From: Miscanthus floridulus
Taxonomy: Eukaryota; Streptophyta; Magnoliopsida; Poales; Poaceae
NCBI RefSeq assembly: GCF_019320115.1
Contig: NC_089583.1
Coordinates: forward strand, 82,725,928-82,789,927
Direction: 5' to 3'
DNA length: 64,000 bases
In this document: positions 33,561 to 46,125 of the stretch, one piece after another
Position numbering within the stretch: the first letter of the stretch is position 1
Layout: each line of letters starts with the position of its first letter
Translations under genes and position numbers: made by a program
Notes under the pieces: model-generated
Seen by the model: the letters and a program-made list of their open reading frames with translations, nothing else
Told to the model about the DNA's origin: nothing
Database searches by the model: none

Positions 33561-33662
33561 TGGTGGTTGGACCAAGAGCTTGACTGCTCGGCATCATTCG
33601 CACCTGCTCGGACAAGCTTAAGACGGCATTGCACAATGGGTACAAGGTGCTCGGGGACTAGC

Positions 33663-34136
33663 TATGGGGTGTACGACCCTGGATACCTAGGCAGACCACA
33701 TGGGCTACGCCCCTAGGGGTGGCCCAGCCCACAAGAAGAAGCCTTGCGAGGCACAACTCTGCTCGGCGCCTTCCGCAAGACATTTGGAAGATATCCTGAA
33801 GATAATATGAGATCTGTTAGGATATGTATGATTCCTAAGATTCATGTAATCAATTATTACTTTTTGGTTATCTCTTAGATCTAACCGACTTATAACCCTA
33901 CCTCCTAGACTATATAAGGTGGGTAGGGACCCCCCTCTAAAATCATGGCATATCATACGATAGCTAATACAAACCAATAGACCATAGGAGTAAGGTATTA
34001 CGTCATACTAATGGCCTAAACCTATCTAACTCGTGTGTCTCTATTGCCTTCTTGTTCTTGATCTCGCGCTCCTCTATCGATCAATCTACCTTCATGGGAT
34101 ACCCCTCAGAGGACTGCCGACGATATTCTGTCGACA
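33663..34136 (+). repeat. Gypsy A 3' LTR
   Basis: Starts TATGGGGTGTACGACC (TG changed to TA) and ends TCTGTCGACA. It aligns throughout with 21284-21758, including the TATATAAG box (33911-33918). Roughly eight to ten differences can be counted in the first 150 bases, so the insertion is not recent. Directly upstream is the purine-rich GCTCGGGGACTAGC. Confidence 0.9.
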
Positions 34137-34141
34137 CTTAC

Positions 34142-35293
34142 CTTGACTCACAAATGTGCCATTCTTCATTTGCTTCATTTGAAGACCAAGGAAGTAACTA
34201 AACTCTCCAATCATGGAGATCTCAAACTCATTAGCCATCATCTTTCTAAACTCTTCACAAAAATCTTGATTGGTTGACCCAAAGATGATGTCATCAACAT
34301 AGATTTGCAACACAAACAAGTCATTGCCTATCTTTTTGGTGAAGAGTGTGGTGTCAACCTTGCCCATCTTGAATCCCTTAGAGAGTCGAAAATCCCTCAA
34401 CTCTCATACCATGCTCTTGGTGCTTGTTTCAAACCATACAAAGCCTTCTTCAACTTGTAAACATGGTTGGGCTTCTTCTCATCTTTAAAACCAGGAGGTT
34501 GCTCAACATACATAAGCTCATTGATGTACTCATTGAGAAATGCACTCTTCACATTCATTTGGTACAACTTGATATTATGGACACAAGCATAGGCTAACAA
34601 GATCCTAATTACTTCCAATCTTGCAAACTGGGGCATATGTTTCTCCAATGTCAAGACCTTCAACTTGTGTGTAACCTTGAGCCACTAATCTTGCTTTGTT
34701 CCTTACAACTATCCCATCTTGATCTTGCTTGTTCCAAATAACCCACTTTGTTACAATCACATTATGATCCTTAGGCCTCTCAACTAATTCCCATACTTAA
34801 TTTCTTGTGAAGTTGTTTAGCTCTTCATGCATAGCATTCACCCAATCAACATCCAACAAAGCTTCATCTATCTTCTTTGGTTCAATGGATGACACAAATG
34901 ACAAGTATTCACAAAATTATGCCAATCTTGATCTTGTTTGCACACCTCTTGAGATATCACCAATTATATAGTCCAAAGGATGATCTATTGCAACAATGGT
35001 TGGTTGGAGGACTTGAACTTGATTGCTTGCATTTGATTGACCATTTGGTTGAGATGATGAACTAGCCACCTGTTGTTGATCTTGCACTTTGTCATCACTT
35101 GTACTAGCTTGACTTTGATCATGAGAACCACTAGCTTGCACATTTGAGTTAGAAAGCACTTGATTCTTATCATCTTCAACATCAATCACTTCTATAGGCC
35201 TTATATCACCAATGTCCATCTAGTTTCACTAGCATTGACCAATTGAGTGCCTCTCACATCATCTAGATTCTTATCTTCCTCTAGGTAACCATT
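34142..35293 (-). pseudogene. Copia middle part: linker and reverse transcriptase 5' half
   Basis: From the Gypsy B edge, the frame gives YLEEDKNLDDVRGTQLVNA, a stop, then a low-complexity glutamine/serine-rich linker (35219-34917: SGSHDQSQASTS, SNASNQVQ). RT follows: KLYQMNVKSAFLNEYINELM, YVEQPPGF, YKLKKALYGLKQAPRAWYES (34663-34397), and after a one-base frame change VDTTLFTKK, then the catalytic YVDD at 34301-34290 and YFLGLQM. It reaches GTFVSQGK at the Gypsy A edge. The second half of RT is at 20483-21283. Frameshifts and stops make it inactive. Confidence 0.9.
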
Positions 35294-36422
35294 TGTCGGG
35301 GACCAATACTAGAGTACCCAAAGAGGAGGAGCTAATGGTCATCAACATTGATTCAACCGAGTAGTCAAGAGCGCGCCTATAGCTCCAACCGATCCCCAAG
35401 TGCACGGGCTCTGCCTCACTCGCCCAACCTCTGGGGGTGGGCTCCACCTCGCCCGACCCTGAAGCCATGATCTCTACCTTGCCTGATCTCCAGGGGTAGG
35501 CTTCCGCTCACTCGACCCTGAGGACATGATCTCTGCCTCGCTTGACCCCGAGGCCATGGGCTCTACCTCGCCCGACCCCAAGACCATGGGCTCCGTCTCG
35601 CCAAACCCCTTGGGTGCGGGCTCCGTCTCGCCCGACGGGGACCCATACCGCCACCAACCACTCTAGGTCCAAGCATACAGGCCTAGGTCAGAACTCTGAC
35701 ACCAAGGAAGAGACCGGCATGCCCTGATGTAACCCATAGCCACAACGAGCCATACTTGAGGATTCACATCAAGAACAGCATTGGGCGTACCGGCGCTGTT
35801 CTGCCTAACCCTTGTATGAACACTGACAGGCGTGTCAGTTCACCACGACGTCCGCCAGGACAGAGTGGAGTGCCATGACCAGTGGATGATGCCTATGCAT
35901 GGCGCCAGTGATAGATAGGACCATGATGTGGAGCCATCCCTATTGACATCTACAGGGTCATCGAGACTCGCATGAAGGAGAAGAAGGACCCAGCGATCCT
36001 AGGAGGCCTTCCTCTCTCTCGTTCTTCTCCTTTTCCTCCTGCTATAACCCACACTTTCCCTTGGCCTGTAAAAGGGAAAGTAGGGCACCCCATGAAGGGG
36101 ATCCTGAATCGATCGACCCATCAAGATCCGATATAGATCCGCACAAGAGCACGACATGAACACACAGTCGAGCAGCGATCGAGCTCTCAGCACCCACTCA
36201 CTCCTTTCACCAAAGACTTGGGATCATTTCCCTCTCTCTCTCTCTCATTTATAACCCCTACTACAAACTTTTAGTGCTAGTAACATGAGCAGCAGTGATG
36301 AACTAGATGTAGGGACTTTTTGCCCAAACCAGTATAAACCTCGTGTCCTCTAAGCACACCATCCGAGCCAGACACCTAATACTAGAAATTTACTCATTGG
36401 TGGTAACTCAAAACACCTGATA
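35294..36422 (+). repeat. Gypsy B 5' LTR
   Basis: Starts TGTCGGGGACC; its end ACACCTGATA corresponds to ACACCGACA in the 3' copy. It holds several copies of a GGGCTCYGCCTCGCCCGACCCC-like motif (about 35400-35640) and a CT run (CCCTCTCTCTCTCTCTC near 36230). The position of the TATA box reads CTGTAAAAGG (about 36064) against CTATAAAGG in the 3' LTR, so the promoter of this copy is damaged. Confidence 0.9.
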
Positions 36423-38700
36423 GTTGGCGCATCAGGTAGGGGCCTTTTTGGTGCATCTCAACATCCATACCAGGCATCGAATGGCTATTCACGGCATCAG
36501 CTGGGTCCCGAGCATGCACATGTGCTTTGGGAACCTAGACTTCATCGTCACGACGGAGGGAGGGTTGGTGCAGGCTTCCACCAGCCAGTCCAACCTCTCC
36601 ACTTCACCGGCCTCAGCGCGATCGTCGAGGCACTTGAAGAGCTACAGCTACACACACCAGAGGCCTACACCTAGGGGAGCGACCAGCTCCTCGGCTTTGA
36701 TTATGGGAGGCTAGAGTGCTAGCTTAGCGTCTTCCTGGGACCTCGACCATCCTAGGAGAACTTACGCCACCTCACCTTCTCGTTCGCCAATGTCATGACA
36801 TAGCTTGCCGGAGGAGAGCCACTCTCCCTGGAATACCTCATCCAGAGTGCCCCGACAATGCTCCCATTCGGTCTCCGCAATACCACAGAGACCTGTTGGC
36901 CACCCTGTGGCGCAACGCACGCCTCCATCCCCCGCGAATGACAAGTTCGTGGGGATGACCAAATATGTCATGGTATCTTTCCATGACCTCCTTGTGGAAG
37001 AATCAGGGTCACCCTCTGACTCTGACTCCAGCGAGGGGAGCCATCACCCTTCTTGTGAATGTTTCATGGTAGGTACCTCAGAGGGACATGTCGAAAGCAT
37101 CCACAAGGGAGAGGCTACCCCAACGAATGACCTCGATGACAAGGTCGAGAGGGATCAAGGGTGGAACAGCTAAAGGCCCAGCACCAAGAGCTCAAGGAAG
37201 CATGACTCCAGCTCAAGTAGGAACATGTGGAGCTCGAGCAAGAGATCGAATGCCATGGAGATGGCGGGAGTGCATGCGCCGTGGCCCATGACATGAACCA
37301 GAGGATCATCGAGGATGATGAAGACTACCCACACTTCACCTAGGTGAGCCAGAACATCGCTGCTACTACAGCCTTGCTTTGAGGGCTTCTAGGGCCCATG
37401 ATGCCCGAGGTTTATTGGGCCCATCGTAAGATTCGCACGCTACTCAAGCGTGCGATGGTGCAATAGGTTGAGAACTTGTTGTCCATGATGACACAATCTC
37501 GATGCCAGCTAGTGCATGCCCTCAGAGTGACCCAACATGGATGTATCAGTCCACTAGACATAGCGAGGCGATAGGCCATACACCGTGGTCCTAGTGCACG
37601 AGCATCTCGGCCACAACCGTGACGCGCGCGACACCCTTGATGCTCGTAGGCGTGCCCGCAGCGACGCATGGGAGGGGGCCAGCCGCGGCTACCATCCTCA
37701 TTGTGGTGGACACTATGACAGCAGCGAGGACCAAAGCCTGAGCCCCAACTTGCTAGGACCTCAGGCCTTTGGCCGATACATCCTCAATGCCGCCTTTCCA
37801 CTGTGGTACCGACCGCTGACCAACATCTCAAAATACTCTAGGGAAACAAACCTCAAACTATGGCTCGAGGATTATCGGCTTGCTTACCAAGCCGGTGGAG
37901 AAGATAATTATGATTGCATTATCCATAACCTTCCATTGTTCTTGGCCGATTCGACGCGAACATGGTTGGAACACCTTCCACCCAACAGAATCCAAACTTG
38001 GGTGAAACTGAAAGAGACCTTCGTGGGAAACTTCTAGGGCACATACGTGCGTCCTAGGAACCCATGGATCTCAAAAACTATCGACAAAAGGCTAGGGAAA
38101 CTCTTCGTGGGTATATCCGGCGCTTCTCCTGGGTAGTGCAATGAGCTGCCTAACGTCACCGATGCCGACGTCATAGGACCCTTCCTGTCTAGGACCACCT
38201 GTGAGTCCCTGGTTCACAAGCTAGGACATAAGGATGCGTGAACCCCCCAAGGAGCTCAACATCACCACCAGCCATGCCTTGGGAAAGGAGGTGGTCGGAG
38301 CGATCTTCGACCGCCTCAAGGGCAAGGCAAAGTGGGACGAGGATGCCAGTGAAGGCGCCTCCAACCATCCTAGCAAGAAGAAGCAGCGGCACGAGGGCTC
38401 GCTCATGGCCACCGTCGACCGCAAGGGGGGTCAGAAGCCCACCGAGGGCACCCCGAACTACTTTAAGAAGCTGCTCGAAGGACCATGTCCGAACCATGCA
38501 TTCCCCATCGAGCATCTATGCAAGGACTATGGTCTCATAAAGCGGTTCTTAGTCTGGAGGCTCCAACAAGGGGGAGCATAGGAAGGACCTTGAGCCCTCC
38601 ATGGACAATGCCAAGGGGAAGGACAGGTGGCTTTCTAACTGCTGGATGGCTACCTCATGATCTTCGGAGGGTCAGCAAGCCTATGAATCTAAGGGCCGCC
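36423..38700 (+). pseudogene. Gypsy B gag
   Basis: After the primer site the frame opens near 36481 (MAIHGISWVPSMHM, NLDFIVTTEGG). The conserved gag domain lies at 37740-38040: GPQAFGRYILNAAFPLWYRP, NLKLWLEDYRLAYQAGG, WLEHLPPNRIQTW and ETFVGNF. A lysine/arginine-rich region and the stretch CPNHAFPIEHLCKDYGLIKRF (about 38483-38550) follow, as in Gypsy C. In-frame stops occur, for example at 38036 directly after VGNF, at 37570 and at 38579. Product would be the virus-like particle protein of the element. Confidence 0.85.
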
Positions 38701-41700
38701 TAGAAGCTCACATGCCACTGAGGTCTATACATTCAAGATGGCCACTGCCTACCTTCCTCTGATGGTCAGGAGTCCTCCATAACTTTTGAGTGGACAGACC
38801 ACCTAGAGAGCGTCCCACAACTAGGAAGATATCTACTTGTAGTTGACCCAATCATCAGCATGAAGTGGCTCACCAAGGTACTAATGGATGGAGGCAGCAG
38901 CCTCAACATCATATACACCAAAATGCTCGATGCCATGGGCATCAATCGATCATGCATTCAACCGACTAAAGTGCCTTTCCATGGCATCATGCCTAGAAAG
39001 CAGGCCATGCCACTTGGGCAGATCGATCTGCCCATCACCTTTGGGGATCCGACCAATTATAGGACTGGAGACCATTACCTTCGAGATAGTTGGGTTCCAC
39101 GGAACCTACCATGCTATCCTAGGACATCCATGCTACACGAAGTTCATGGCTGTCCCCAACTACTCCTATCTAAAGCTGAAAATGCCAGGACCGTGTGGGG
39201 TCAACACCATTGGCACCTCCTTCCCAGCGCGCCTACGAGTGCGAGGTCGAGTGCTATGAACATGTCCGTGGTAATCGTCGCCTCCAAGGAGCTTGCAGGC
39301 CATCAGGAAGGAGGTCACCAAAGAAGCTCTAGACCCCAAGTGGTTCGACCGGGTCTTTTGAACCTATAGAGGGCGCCAAGGAGGTCCTCATAGACCCCAG
39401 CAGCTACAAGGGCAAAGTGGTGCGTATTGGTACCACTGCTTTCCTTCGAATAGGAAAGCGCGCTCATCGACTTCCTCCGCGCCCAAAGAGACATCTTTGC
39501 GTGGTAACCCTCAGACATGCCAGGCATTCCGAGAGGAGTCACCGAGCATGCCTTGAAGATCAGGCCAGGCTCCATGCTAGTGAAGCAATGCCTATGTTGC
39601 TTCGATGAGGAGATTGCGAAGCTTTTAGCGGCCAAATTCATCTAGGAAGTATACCACCCTGAGTGGTTAGCCAATCCTGTTTTGGTACAAAAAAAAGAGT
39701 GGGAAATGGAGAATGTGTGTCGACTACATGGGTCTCAACAAAGCGTGTCCAAAGGATCCATTTTCTTTACCACGCATAGACCAAGTAGTCCGACTCAACC
39801 TCAGGGTGCGAAACCCTTTGCTTCCTTGATGCATACTCTGGGTACCATCAAATCATGATGAAAGAGTCTGACCAGATCGTGACATCTTTCATCACCCCAT
39901 TCGGATCGTTCTACTATGTCATAATGCCATTTGGTCTAAAAATGCAGGGAGCTATGCACCAGTGTTGTATGCTTAAATGTGTTTGGGGACCTCAACGGGC
40001 GAACCATTGAGGACTACGTGGATGACATCGTGGTCAAGTCCAAATGGGCTAACTAGATCATAGCCAACCTAGAGCAGACCTTCACGAAACTCCGAGCAAA
40101 CAGCATTAAGCTCAACCCCAAGAAGTGCATTTTTGGGGTCCCAAGGGGTGTGCTATTGAGTTCTATCATCTTCGAGCATGGCATCGAAGCCAACCCAGAG
40201 AAGATCTCGGCCATCACGAGGATGGGCCCTATTTAGAACATAAAGGGGGTACAATGAGTTATAGAGTGCCTCGCCACGCTCAGTCACTTTATCTCATGCC
40301 TCAGTGAACAAGGTCTCCCCCTCTAGGTCTCCCCCTCTATCGGCTCCTAAAGAGGGCCGACCAGTTTCGAATGGACGCCCGAGGCCTAGGGGCACTTGAC
40401 ATGGTCAAGCAGCTTCTAACAAAGGCCCCAATCCTAGTCCCTCCAACCAACGGGGAACCACTTCTTCTCTACATTGCGGCCACCACGCAAGTGGTCAGCG
40501 CCACCCTGGTGGTGGAGCAAGAAGAAGAGGAACATGCCCTCAAAGTGTAGCATCCCGTGTACTTCATTAGCAAAGTCTTGTCTGATTCTAAGACTCGCTA
40601 CCCCCAAATCCAAAAACTCCTATACTGCCATCTTCATCACCAAGAGGAAGTTACGTCACTACTTCGAGTTGCATCTAGTGACTGGTCATGATGTCCTTCC
40701 CTCTCAGCGAGGTCGCCCAAAACCGAGATGCCACAGTAAGAATCATGAAGTGGGCACTCGAGCTAATGGGTCAAGGCATTTTGTATGCCCCTCGAACGGC
40801 CATCAAGTCCCAAGTGCTGGCTAATTTTGTTGCAGAGTGGACCAAGGTCCAAATGTCACCAACAATCATCGACCAAGAGTATTGGACGATGTACTTCGAT
40901 GGATCACTGATGAAGAAAGGCCCCGGTGTAGGGCTGGTCTTCATTTCACCCCTTAGGGTACGCATGAGGTACATGGTTTGCATCTGTTTCCCCTCCTCCA
41001 ACAATGTGGCTGAGTATGAGGCACTCATCAATGGCCTACCCATCACCGTAAAGCTAGGTATTTGATAGCTCAACGTCTGGGGTGACTCCCAACTGGTCAT
41101 CGACCAAGTCATGAAGGAATCAAGCTACCACAATGCCAAGATGGTTGCATATTGCCAAGAGGTCTACCAGCTAGAGGACAAGTTCGACGGTCTTGAGCTC
41201 AATCACATCCCGAGGCATCTCAATGAGGTGGCTGACATGCTAGGCGAAAATGGCGTCTAGGCCAAGAGCTAGTGACGATGGGCATCTTCACCAACGATCA
41301 GTACAAGTCATCAGTCTGCTACGAGGAGCTAGAACAAGCCGATGATGGGCCGCCTATCCTAGGCTTGGGGGCTAACCAGCCATTGGCTCCATCCGACCCC
41401 GAAGACATAGAGCTTGATGAGAATCTAGTGATAGAGCCCGACCCTCTGGCTGATAGGAGGATGCCTTACCTCGACTACCTCCTCTATGAGGTGCTGCCGA
41501 TGGACAAAATGGAGGCTCGATGGCTAGCGCTGTCGTGCCAAGTCCTTTGTCCTTATTGAGGGTGAGCTCTATAGGTGAAGCCACACTAGAATCCTATAGC
41601 ACTACATCCCCATTGAACAAGAGAAGTGGTTGCTGACCGACATCCACTAGGTGGGGTCTGTGATCACCATGCCATGCCTAGAAGCATGGTTAGAAATGTG

Positions 41701-42697
41701 TTCTAGCAAGGCTTTTACTGGCTGATTGCGGTAGCCAATGCTGAACATATCGTGTGCACCTACAAAGGGTGTCATTACTATACTTGGTAGACCCACCTAC
41801 CAGCCCAAGCACTACAAACAATCCCCATCATGTGGCCATTCATGGTCTGGGGGCTTGATCTGGTCTTACCTCTCAAGAGGGCACCTAGGGGCTATATGCA
41901 CTGGCTTGTCACCAGTAGATAAGTTTACAAAGTGGATAGAGGCTCGACCAATCTCCAGCGATCAAGCCTGAGCAAGCTGTGTTGTTCTTCCTCAACATCG
42001 TCCATCACTTTGGGGTCTCGAACTCCATCATCACGGATAATAGCACGTAGTTCACCAAAAAGAAGTTCCTCTGATTCTGTGATGAATACTACATCTGCAT
42101 CGATTAGGCTGCCGTGGCGCACCCCCTGCACGAACGGGCAGGTCGAGCGCGCAAACGGTATGGTCCTACAAGGCCTCAAGCCTAGGATCTTCCATCGGTT
42201 GAACAAGTTTGGTGGGCGATGGGTCATAGAGCTTCTCGCGGTGCTCTAGAGCCTGAGGATGACCCCTGAGCTAGGCCACTGGCTACACACCATTTTTCAT
42301 AGTCTATGGTTCTAAGGCTATCCTCCTGACTGACCTCAATTATGGAGCACCTAGGGTCAGAGCGTATGATGAACAGGGAGCCAAGGCATCCCTCAAGGAT
42401 GCCATGGACCAGCTAGATGAAGCATGCGATGTTGCCCTCCTCTGCTCGGCCAAGTACCAACAAGCATTACACCAGTACCATAGCCATCGAGTGTGGGTCA
42501 GGCGTTTAACGTTGGGGACCTAGTGCTTCAGCCTCGTATAGAGCAACAAGAACCGTGACAAGCTCTCTCCACCATAGGAGGGACCATACGTCATCGCAGA
42601 GGTGCTTCGACCAGGCACCTACAAGCTCAAGACCATCGACGGCGAAGTCTTCATCAATGCCTGGAACATTGAACAGCTATGTCATTTTTACCCTTAA
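38701..42697 (+). pseudogene. Gypsy B pol: protease, RT, two RNase H regions, integrase
   Basis: Protease: VLMDGGSSLNIIYTKML with catalytic D at 38887-38889. RT: YHPEWLANPVLV, WRMCVDY, LNKACPKDPFSLP and YVDD at 40015-40026. First RNase H-like region: 40390-40690 (PPTNGEPLLLYIAATTQVV); second: YFDGSLMKKGPGVGLVFISP near 40898, then SSNNVAEYEALINGL. Integrase: WGLDLVLPLKRAPRG near 41850, SNSIITDNST near 42020. It ends EQLCHFYP with TAA at 42695-42697. At least ten stops or frameshifts are visible, including TAG immediately upstream of GSYTKKF-type integrase text. Inactive. Confidence 0.92.
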
Positions 42698-42779
42698 TAT
42701 ACGCACACTTTCTCTTATTAGTTTTGCTACCAACTCTCCGATCTTTAGTGACACCCGACTCTAGCAATGATAGGGGGTC

Positions 42780-43470
42780 GGGCCTCACTCGGGGGCTAAT
42801 ATGAGCATATCTATCTGGTGGACATTCTCTATGCTCGACCCTTTCTCATGTTAAGACCTAGAAGCAAGGGTTGCAAAAATAGACACTGAGTAAAACTTGT
42901 TGGACTACAAGAAACCTACACCCTAGTGGCTATGGCGTTTTTTCTCAGCAGCGTGATCAGAGTTTTTCCACACCCCAAGCGTTCTAGCCCTAACTACGGA
43001 AAGAGTCAGTACGCATCTAAGAGTATATCCACCCGATAGACATTCTCTATGCCTGACCCTTTCTCATGTTAAGACCTAGATGCAAGGGTTGTGAAAACAG
43101 ACGCTGAGTAAAACTGGTCGGACTGCAAGAAACCTATGCCCTAGCGGCTATGTCATTTTTGCTCACCAGCGTGATCAGAGTTTTTTTTGCACCCTGAGCT
43201 TTCTAGCCTTAACTATAGAAAGAGTCAGTATGCGTCTAAGAGTGTATCCACCCGGTAGACATTCTCTATGCCTGACCCTTTCTCATGTTAAGACCTAGAA
43301 GCAAGGGTTGCAGAAATAGACGCTGAGTAAAACTGGTCGGACTGCAAGAAACCTATGCCCCAGTGGCTATAGCATTTTTGCTCACCAGCATGATCAGAGT
43401 TTGTTCACCCACACCCCGGGCTTTACAGCCTTAACAACAAAAAGGGTCAGAATGCATTAACCTTTTTATA
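42780..43470 (+). repeat. 218-219 bp tandem repeats behind Gypsy B pol
   Basis: The marker GACATTCTCTATG occurs at 42821, 43039 and 43258. Each unit runs through CTTTCTCATGTTAAGACCTA, AAGCAAGGGTTG, ACTGAGTAAAACT, AAGAAACCTA and GATCAGAGTTT. Diverged copies of the same unit reappear at about 43970-44180 and 45710-45910, separated by another repeat family. Confidence 0.9.
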
Positions 43471-43629
43471 CAAAAAGGGGAGAAGGGCTAAAAATCTATT
43501 TGGCCATAACGAAATTTAGGAGCTTGTTCACTTATTACGGGTTCACCGCCTGGCTTATCTGCCTAACTAAATTTTTGGGGAGGATGATCTCATCCTCTAT
43601 CTCCGTAGGAAAGTCCTGTGCCAGCAGGG

Positions 43630-45560
43630 TCACCAAGGTCGGTAGACAGCTCAGGCCACTGTCGAGAGACGGGCTAGGAGCAGTAGGATGCCCCCACGTG
43701 GGTTCTACCGACCCCATCACGAACGATGGACCCGGATTCCACTCAAACATATCCGGTAAGAGCTCCCCGAACCCGTTCACTCGAGCCATCAAGGTAAGTC
43801 CTATGCTAGTGGGTCACCCAAGTCGATCGGATGGCTAGGCCACTACTGAGAGACGGGTCACCCTTAATTTACACATGTCTTCTCCTATTGGTTTCGCTAT
43901 CGACTCCATGATCCCTAAGTGACGCCCGACCCCAGCAACTGACCAGGGGTTAGTTCCTCACTAGGGGCTGGTAAGAGTATGTCTATTTGGTATACATTCT
44001 CCATGCCTGAACCCTTTCTCATGTTAAAAAACTAGAGGCAAGGTTTGCGGAAACAAACGCTGATTAAAACTGGTCGGACCGCAAGAAACCTGTGCCCCAG
44101 TGGCTACGGTGTTTTTGCTCACCAGTGTGATCAGATTTAGTTGCCCACACTTTGATCTTTAGCCTTTGCCTTCCCAAGAAGGGTTTAGAGGGGCCCACCT
44201 GCGGAATCCCCATTCAAGGAGAGGCCAATAGGTCACCCAAGTCAATCGGATAGCTTGGGCCGCTGCCGAGAGATGGGTAAGGAGTAGTGGGAGGCCCCAT
44301 GTGGGTTATGCTGACTCTGTTATGAATGATGGACTCGGATTCCACTTCAACATATCCAATAAGAGCTCCCCAAACCCATCACTCAAGCCATCGAGGTAAC
44401 TTTACCAACCCTCATTCTGCTTTTCCAGTGCAAGATCATTCATTCATCCATTCCCATGCATGCTTTCATACATTCATCCATACATTCATCCCATACATCC
44501 AAGCATCGCATATGCAATTATTGCATCACAACACTTCACTTCGTGTCACGAAGCGGTAGTCGTCTCATTCGATATAAGCGACGACCGACCGAGGTTCGAA
44601 GGCCAGCCCATGAAGGGCTCGAGGCCACCTCATGTCAAACAGACCTAGGGGAGAAAACATAGATGAGCCCCAATGGCCTTTGCTAGACCCGCTCAGAAGC
44701 AGATAGGGTCATCTTGACCTTCTCATTCAATCCTAACCTCGTGCCATGCCCACAGAATCTCCATCGAGGGGAGGCCAATGGGCCCCCTGAGTCAGTCTCC
44801 AGAATGACTCAAGCATCTACTGGGAGGCGGGTTAAGGAGCATTGGAATGCCACATGAGGGCTATGCTGACCCCGTCATGAGCGACAGACCTGGATTCCAC
44901 TCAGACATGCCCGTTAGCAAGCTCGCTGAGTGTGACACTCGAGCCATCGAGGCAAGTGTTGTTAGCTTAGCCCCTCTGGTTGTGGAAACCATGGACAGGG
45001 TGACACATAAAACTCAATCGACCCCTACCAAGCCCAACAGGGCTTGGGGGCTCAAGTCGCCCGACCCCAAGTCAAGAATCCAACTGACTGAGGTTCGAAG
45101 GCCGGCTTGCGAAGGGCTCGAGGCTGCCTTGCGTCAAATAGAGCTAGGGGAGAAAACGTAGATGAGCCCTAGGGGCCTTTGCCTAACTCGCTCAGAAGCA
45201 GACAGGGTCATCTTGACCTTCTTGTTTGATCCTAACCTCGAGCCATGCCCATAGAATCTCCATCGAGGGGAGGCCAACGGGCCACCTGAGTTAGTCTCTG
45301 GAATGACTCGGGCATCTGTCGGGAGGCCAGTTAAGGAGTAGTGGAATGCCACAGGAGGGCTAGGTTGACCTGTCATGAACGATAGACCCGGATTCCACTC
45401 AGACATGCCCATTACCGAGCTCACCAAGCGCATCACTTGAGCCATTGAGGCAAGTGATGTTAGCTCAACCCCTCCGATTGTGGAAACCACAAATAGGGTA
45501 ACGATCGCTAAGACGAGCCAACCCTCGACCAGACTGAATGCGTGGTCATAGAACAATAGC
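43630..45560 (+). repeat. Second interspersed repeat family in Gypsy B
   Basis: A unit with CCGAGAGAYGGGTMAGGAGYAGTGG, CCCACGTGGGTT-like and GGACCCGGATTCCACTCA stretches occurs near 43640-43800, 44225-44400, 44770-44960 and 45280-45450. Smaller pieces (GAGGTTCGAAGGCC, GGGAGAAAACATAGATGAGCCC) are shared by the copies at 44590-44700 and 45085-45190. The order with the 218 bp units suggests duplication of a larger compound block. Confidence 0.85.
44400..44520 (+). repeat. CATTCATCCATACATT microsatellite-like stretch
   Basis: Irregular CATTCATYCAT and CATACATTCATCCAT units around 44435-44500 inside the repeat field. It creates short overlapping open frames (IHSSIHSSHTSK) that are not genes. Confidence 0.7.
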
Positions 45561-46125
45561 TCAGATCCTAGGGAGGGGATACATGCGAAAAACTAAGGAT
45601 AACATTTCTAAAACAAGAGACGCTTTCTCCTACTAGTTTTGCTATCGTCTCTCTCAATCTTTTGTGAAACCCGACCCCAGCAACGGCAAGGGGTCGGGCC
45701 TCAGTTAGGGGCTGATAAGGGTATATATATACCCTTTCTAAAATAGTTGCCGTGCCCGACCCCTTCCTCACATTAAAAACCTAGAGGCAAGGTTTGTGAA
45801 AATGAACGACTGAGTAAGGCTGGTTCGACTACAAGAAACCTACACCCTAGTGGCTACGGCACTCTTGCTTACCAGCATAATCAGAGTTTCTTGCCCACAC
45901 CTCGAGCTCTACGGTCTTAACAACAGGAAGGGTCAAAACACATTAACCCCTTTTTACACACAAAAAGGAAGAAAGAACAAATTTGTTCAAACAAAACAGC
46001 AAGTTTGTTTAAACAAAGCATAAGGGTCAGAACTTGTCCGCTTATTACAAGAATGACCACCTGACCTATTTAACTAACTAGCCCCTTCGGGGGAGAACTA
46101 TGCCTTCTATCCTTTCTACCAGGTC

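Larger units (their letters stand above)
21284..34136 (+). mobile_element. Gypsy A, Tat-like LTR retrotransposon (12.85 kb)
   Basis: Two LTRs of about 475 bp (21284-21758 and 33663-34136) flank gag, protease, RT, two RNase H regions, integrase, a minisatellite, an antisense gene and further short tandem repeats. The primer site starts TTGGCGCG at 21760. It sits inside the Copia RT: the Copia frame is SQGK on one side and KYIK on the other. The 5 bp flanks are CTTGT (left) and CTTAC (right), so the target duplication has decayed or one edge is offset. Dual RNase H, the antisense gene and post-pol repeats are features of the Tat lineage. Confidence 0.92.
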
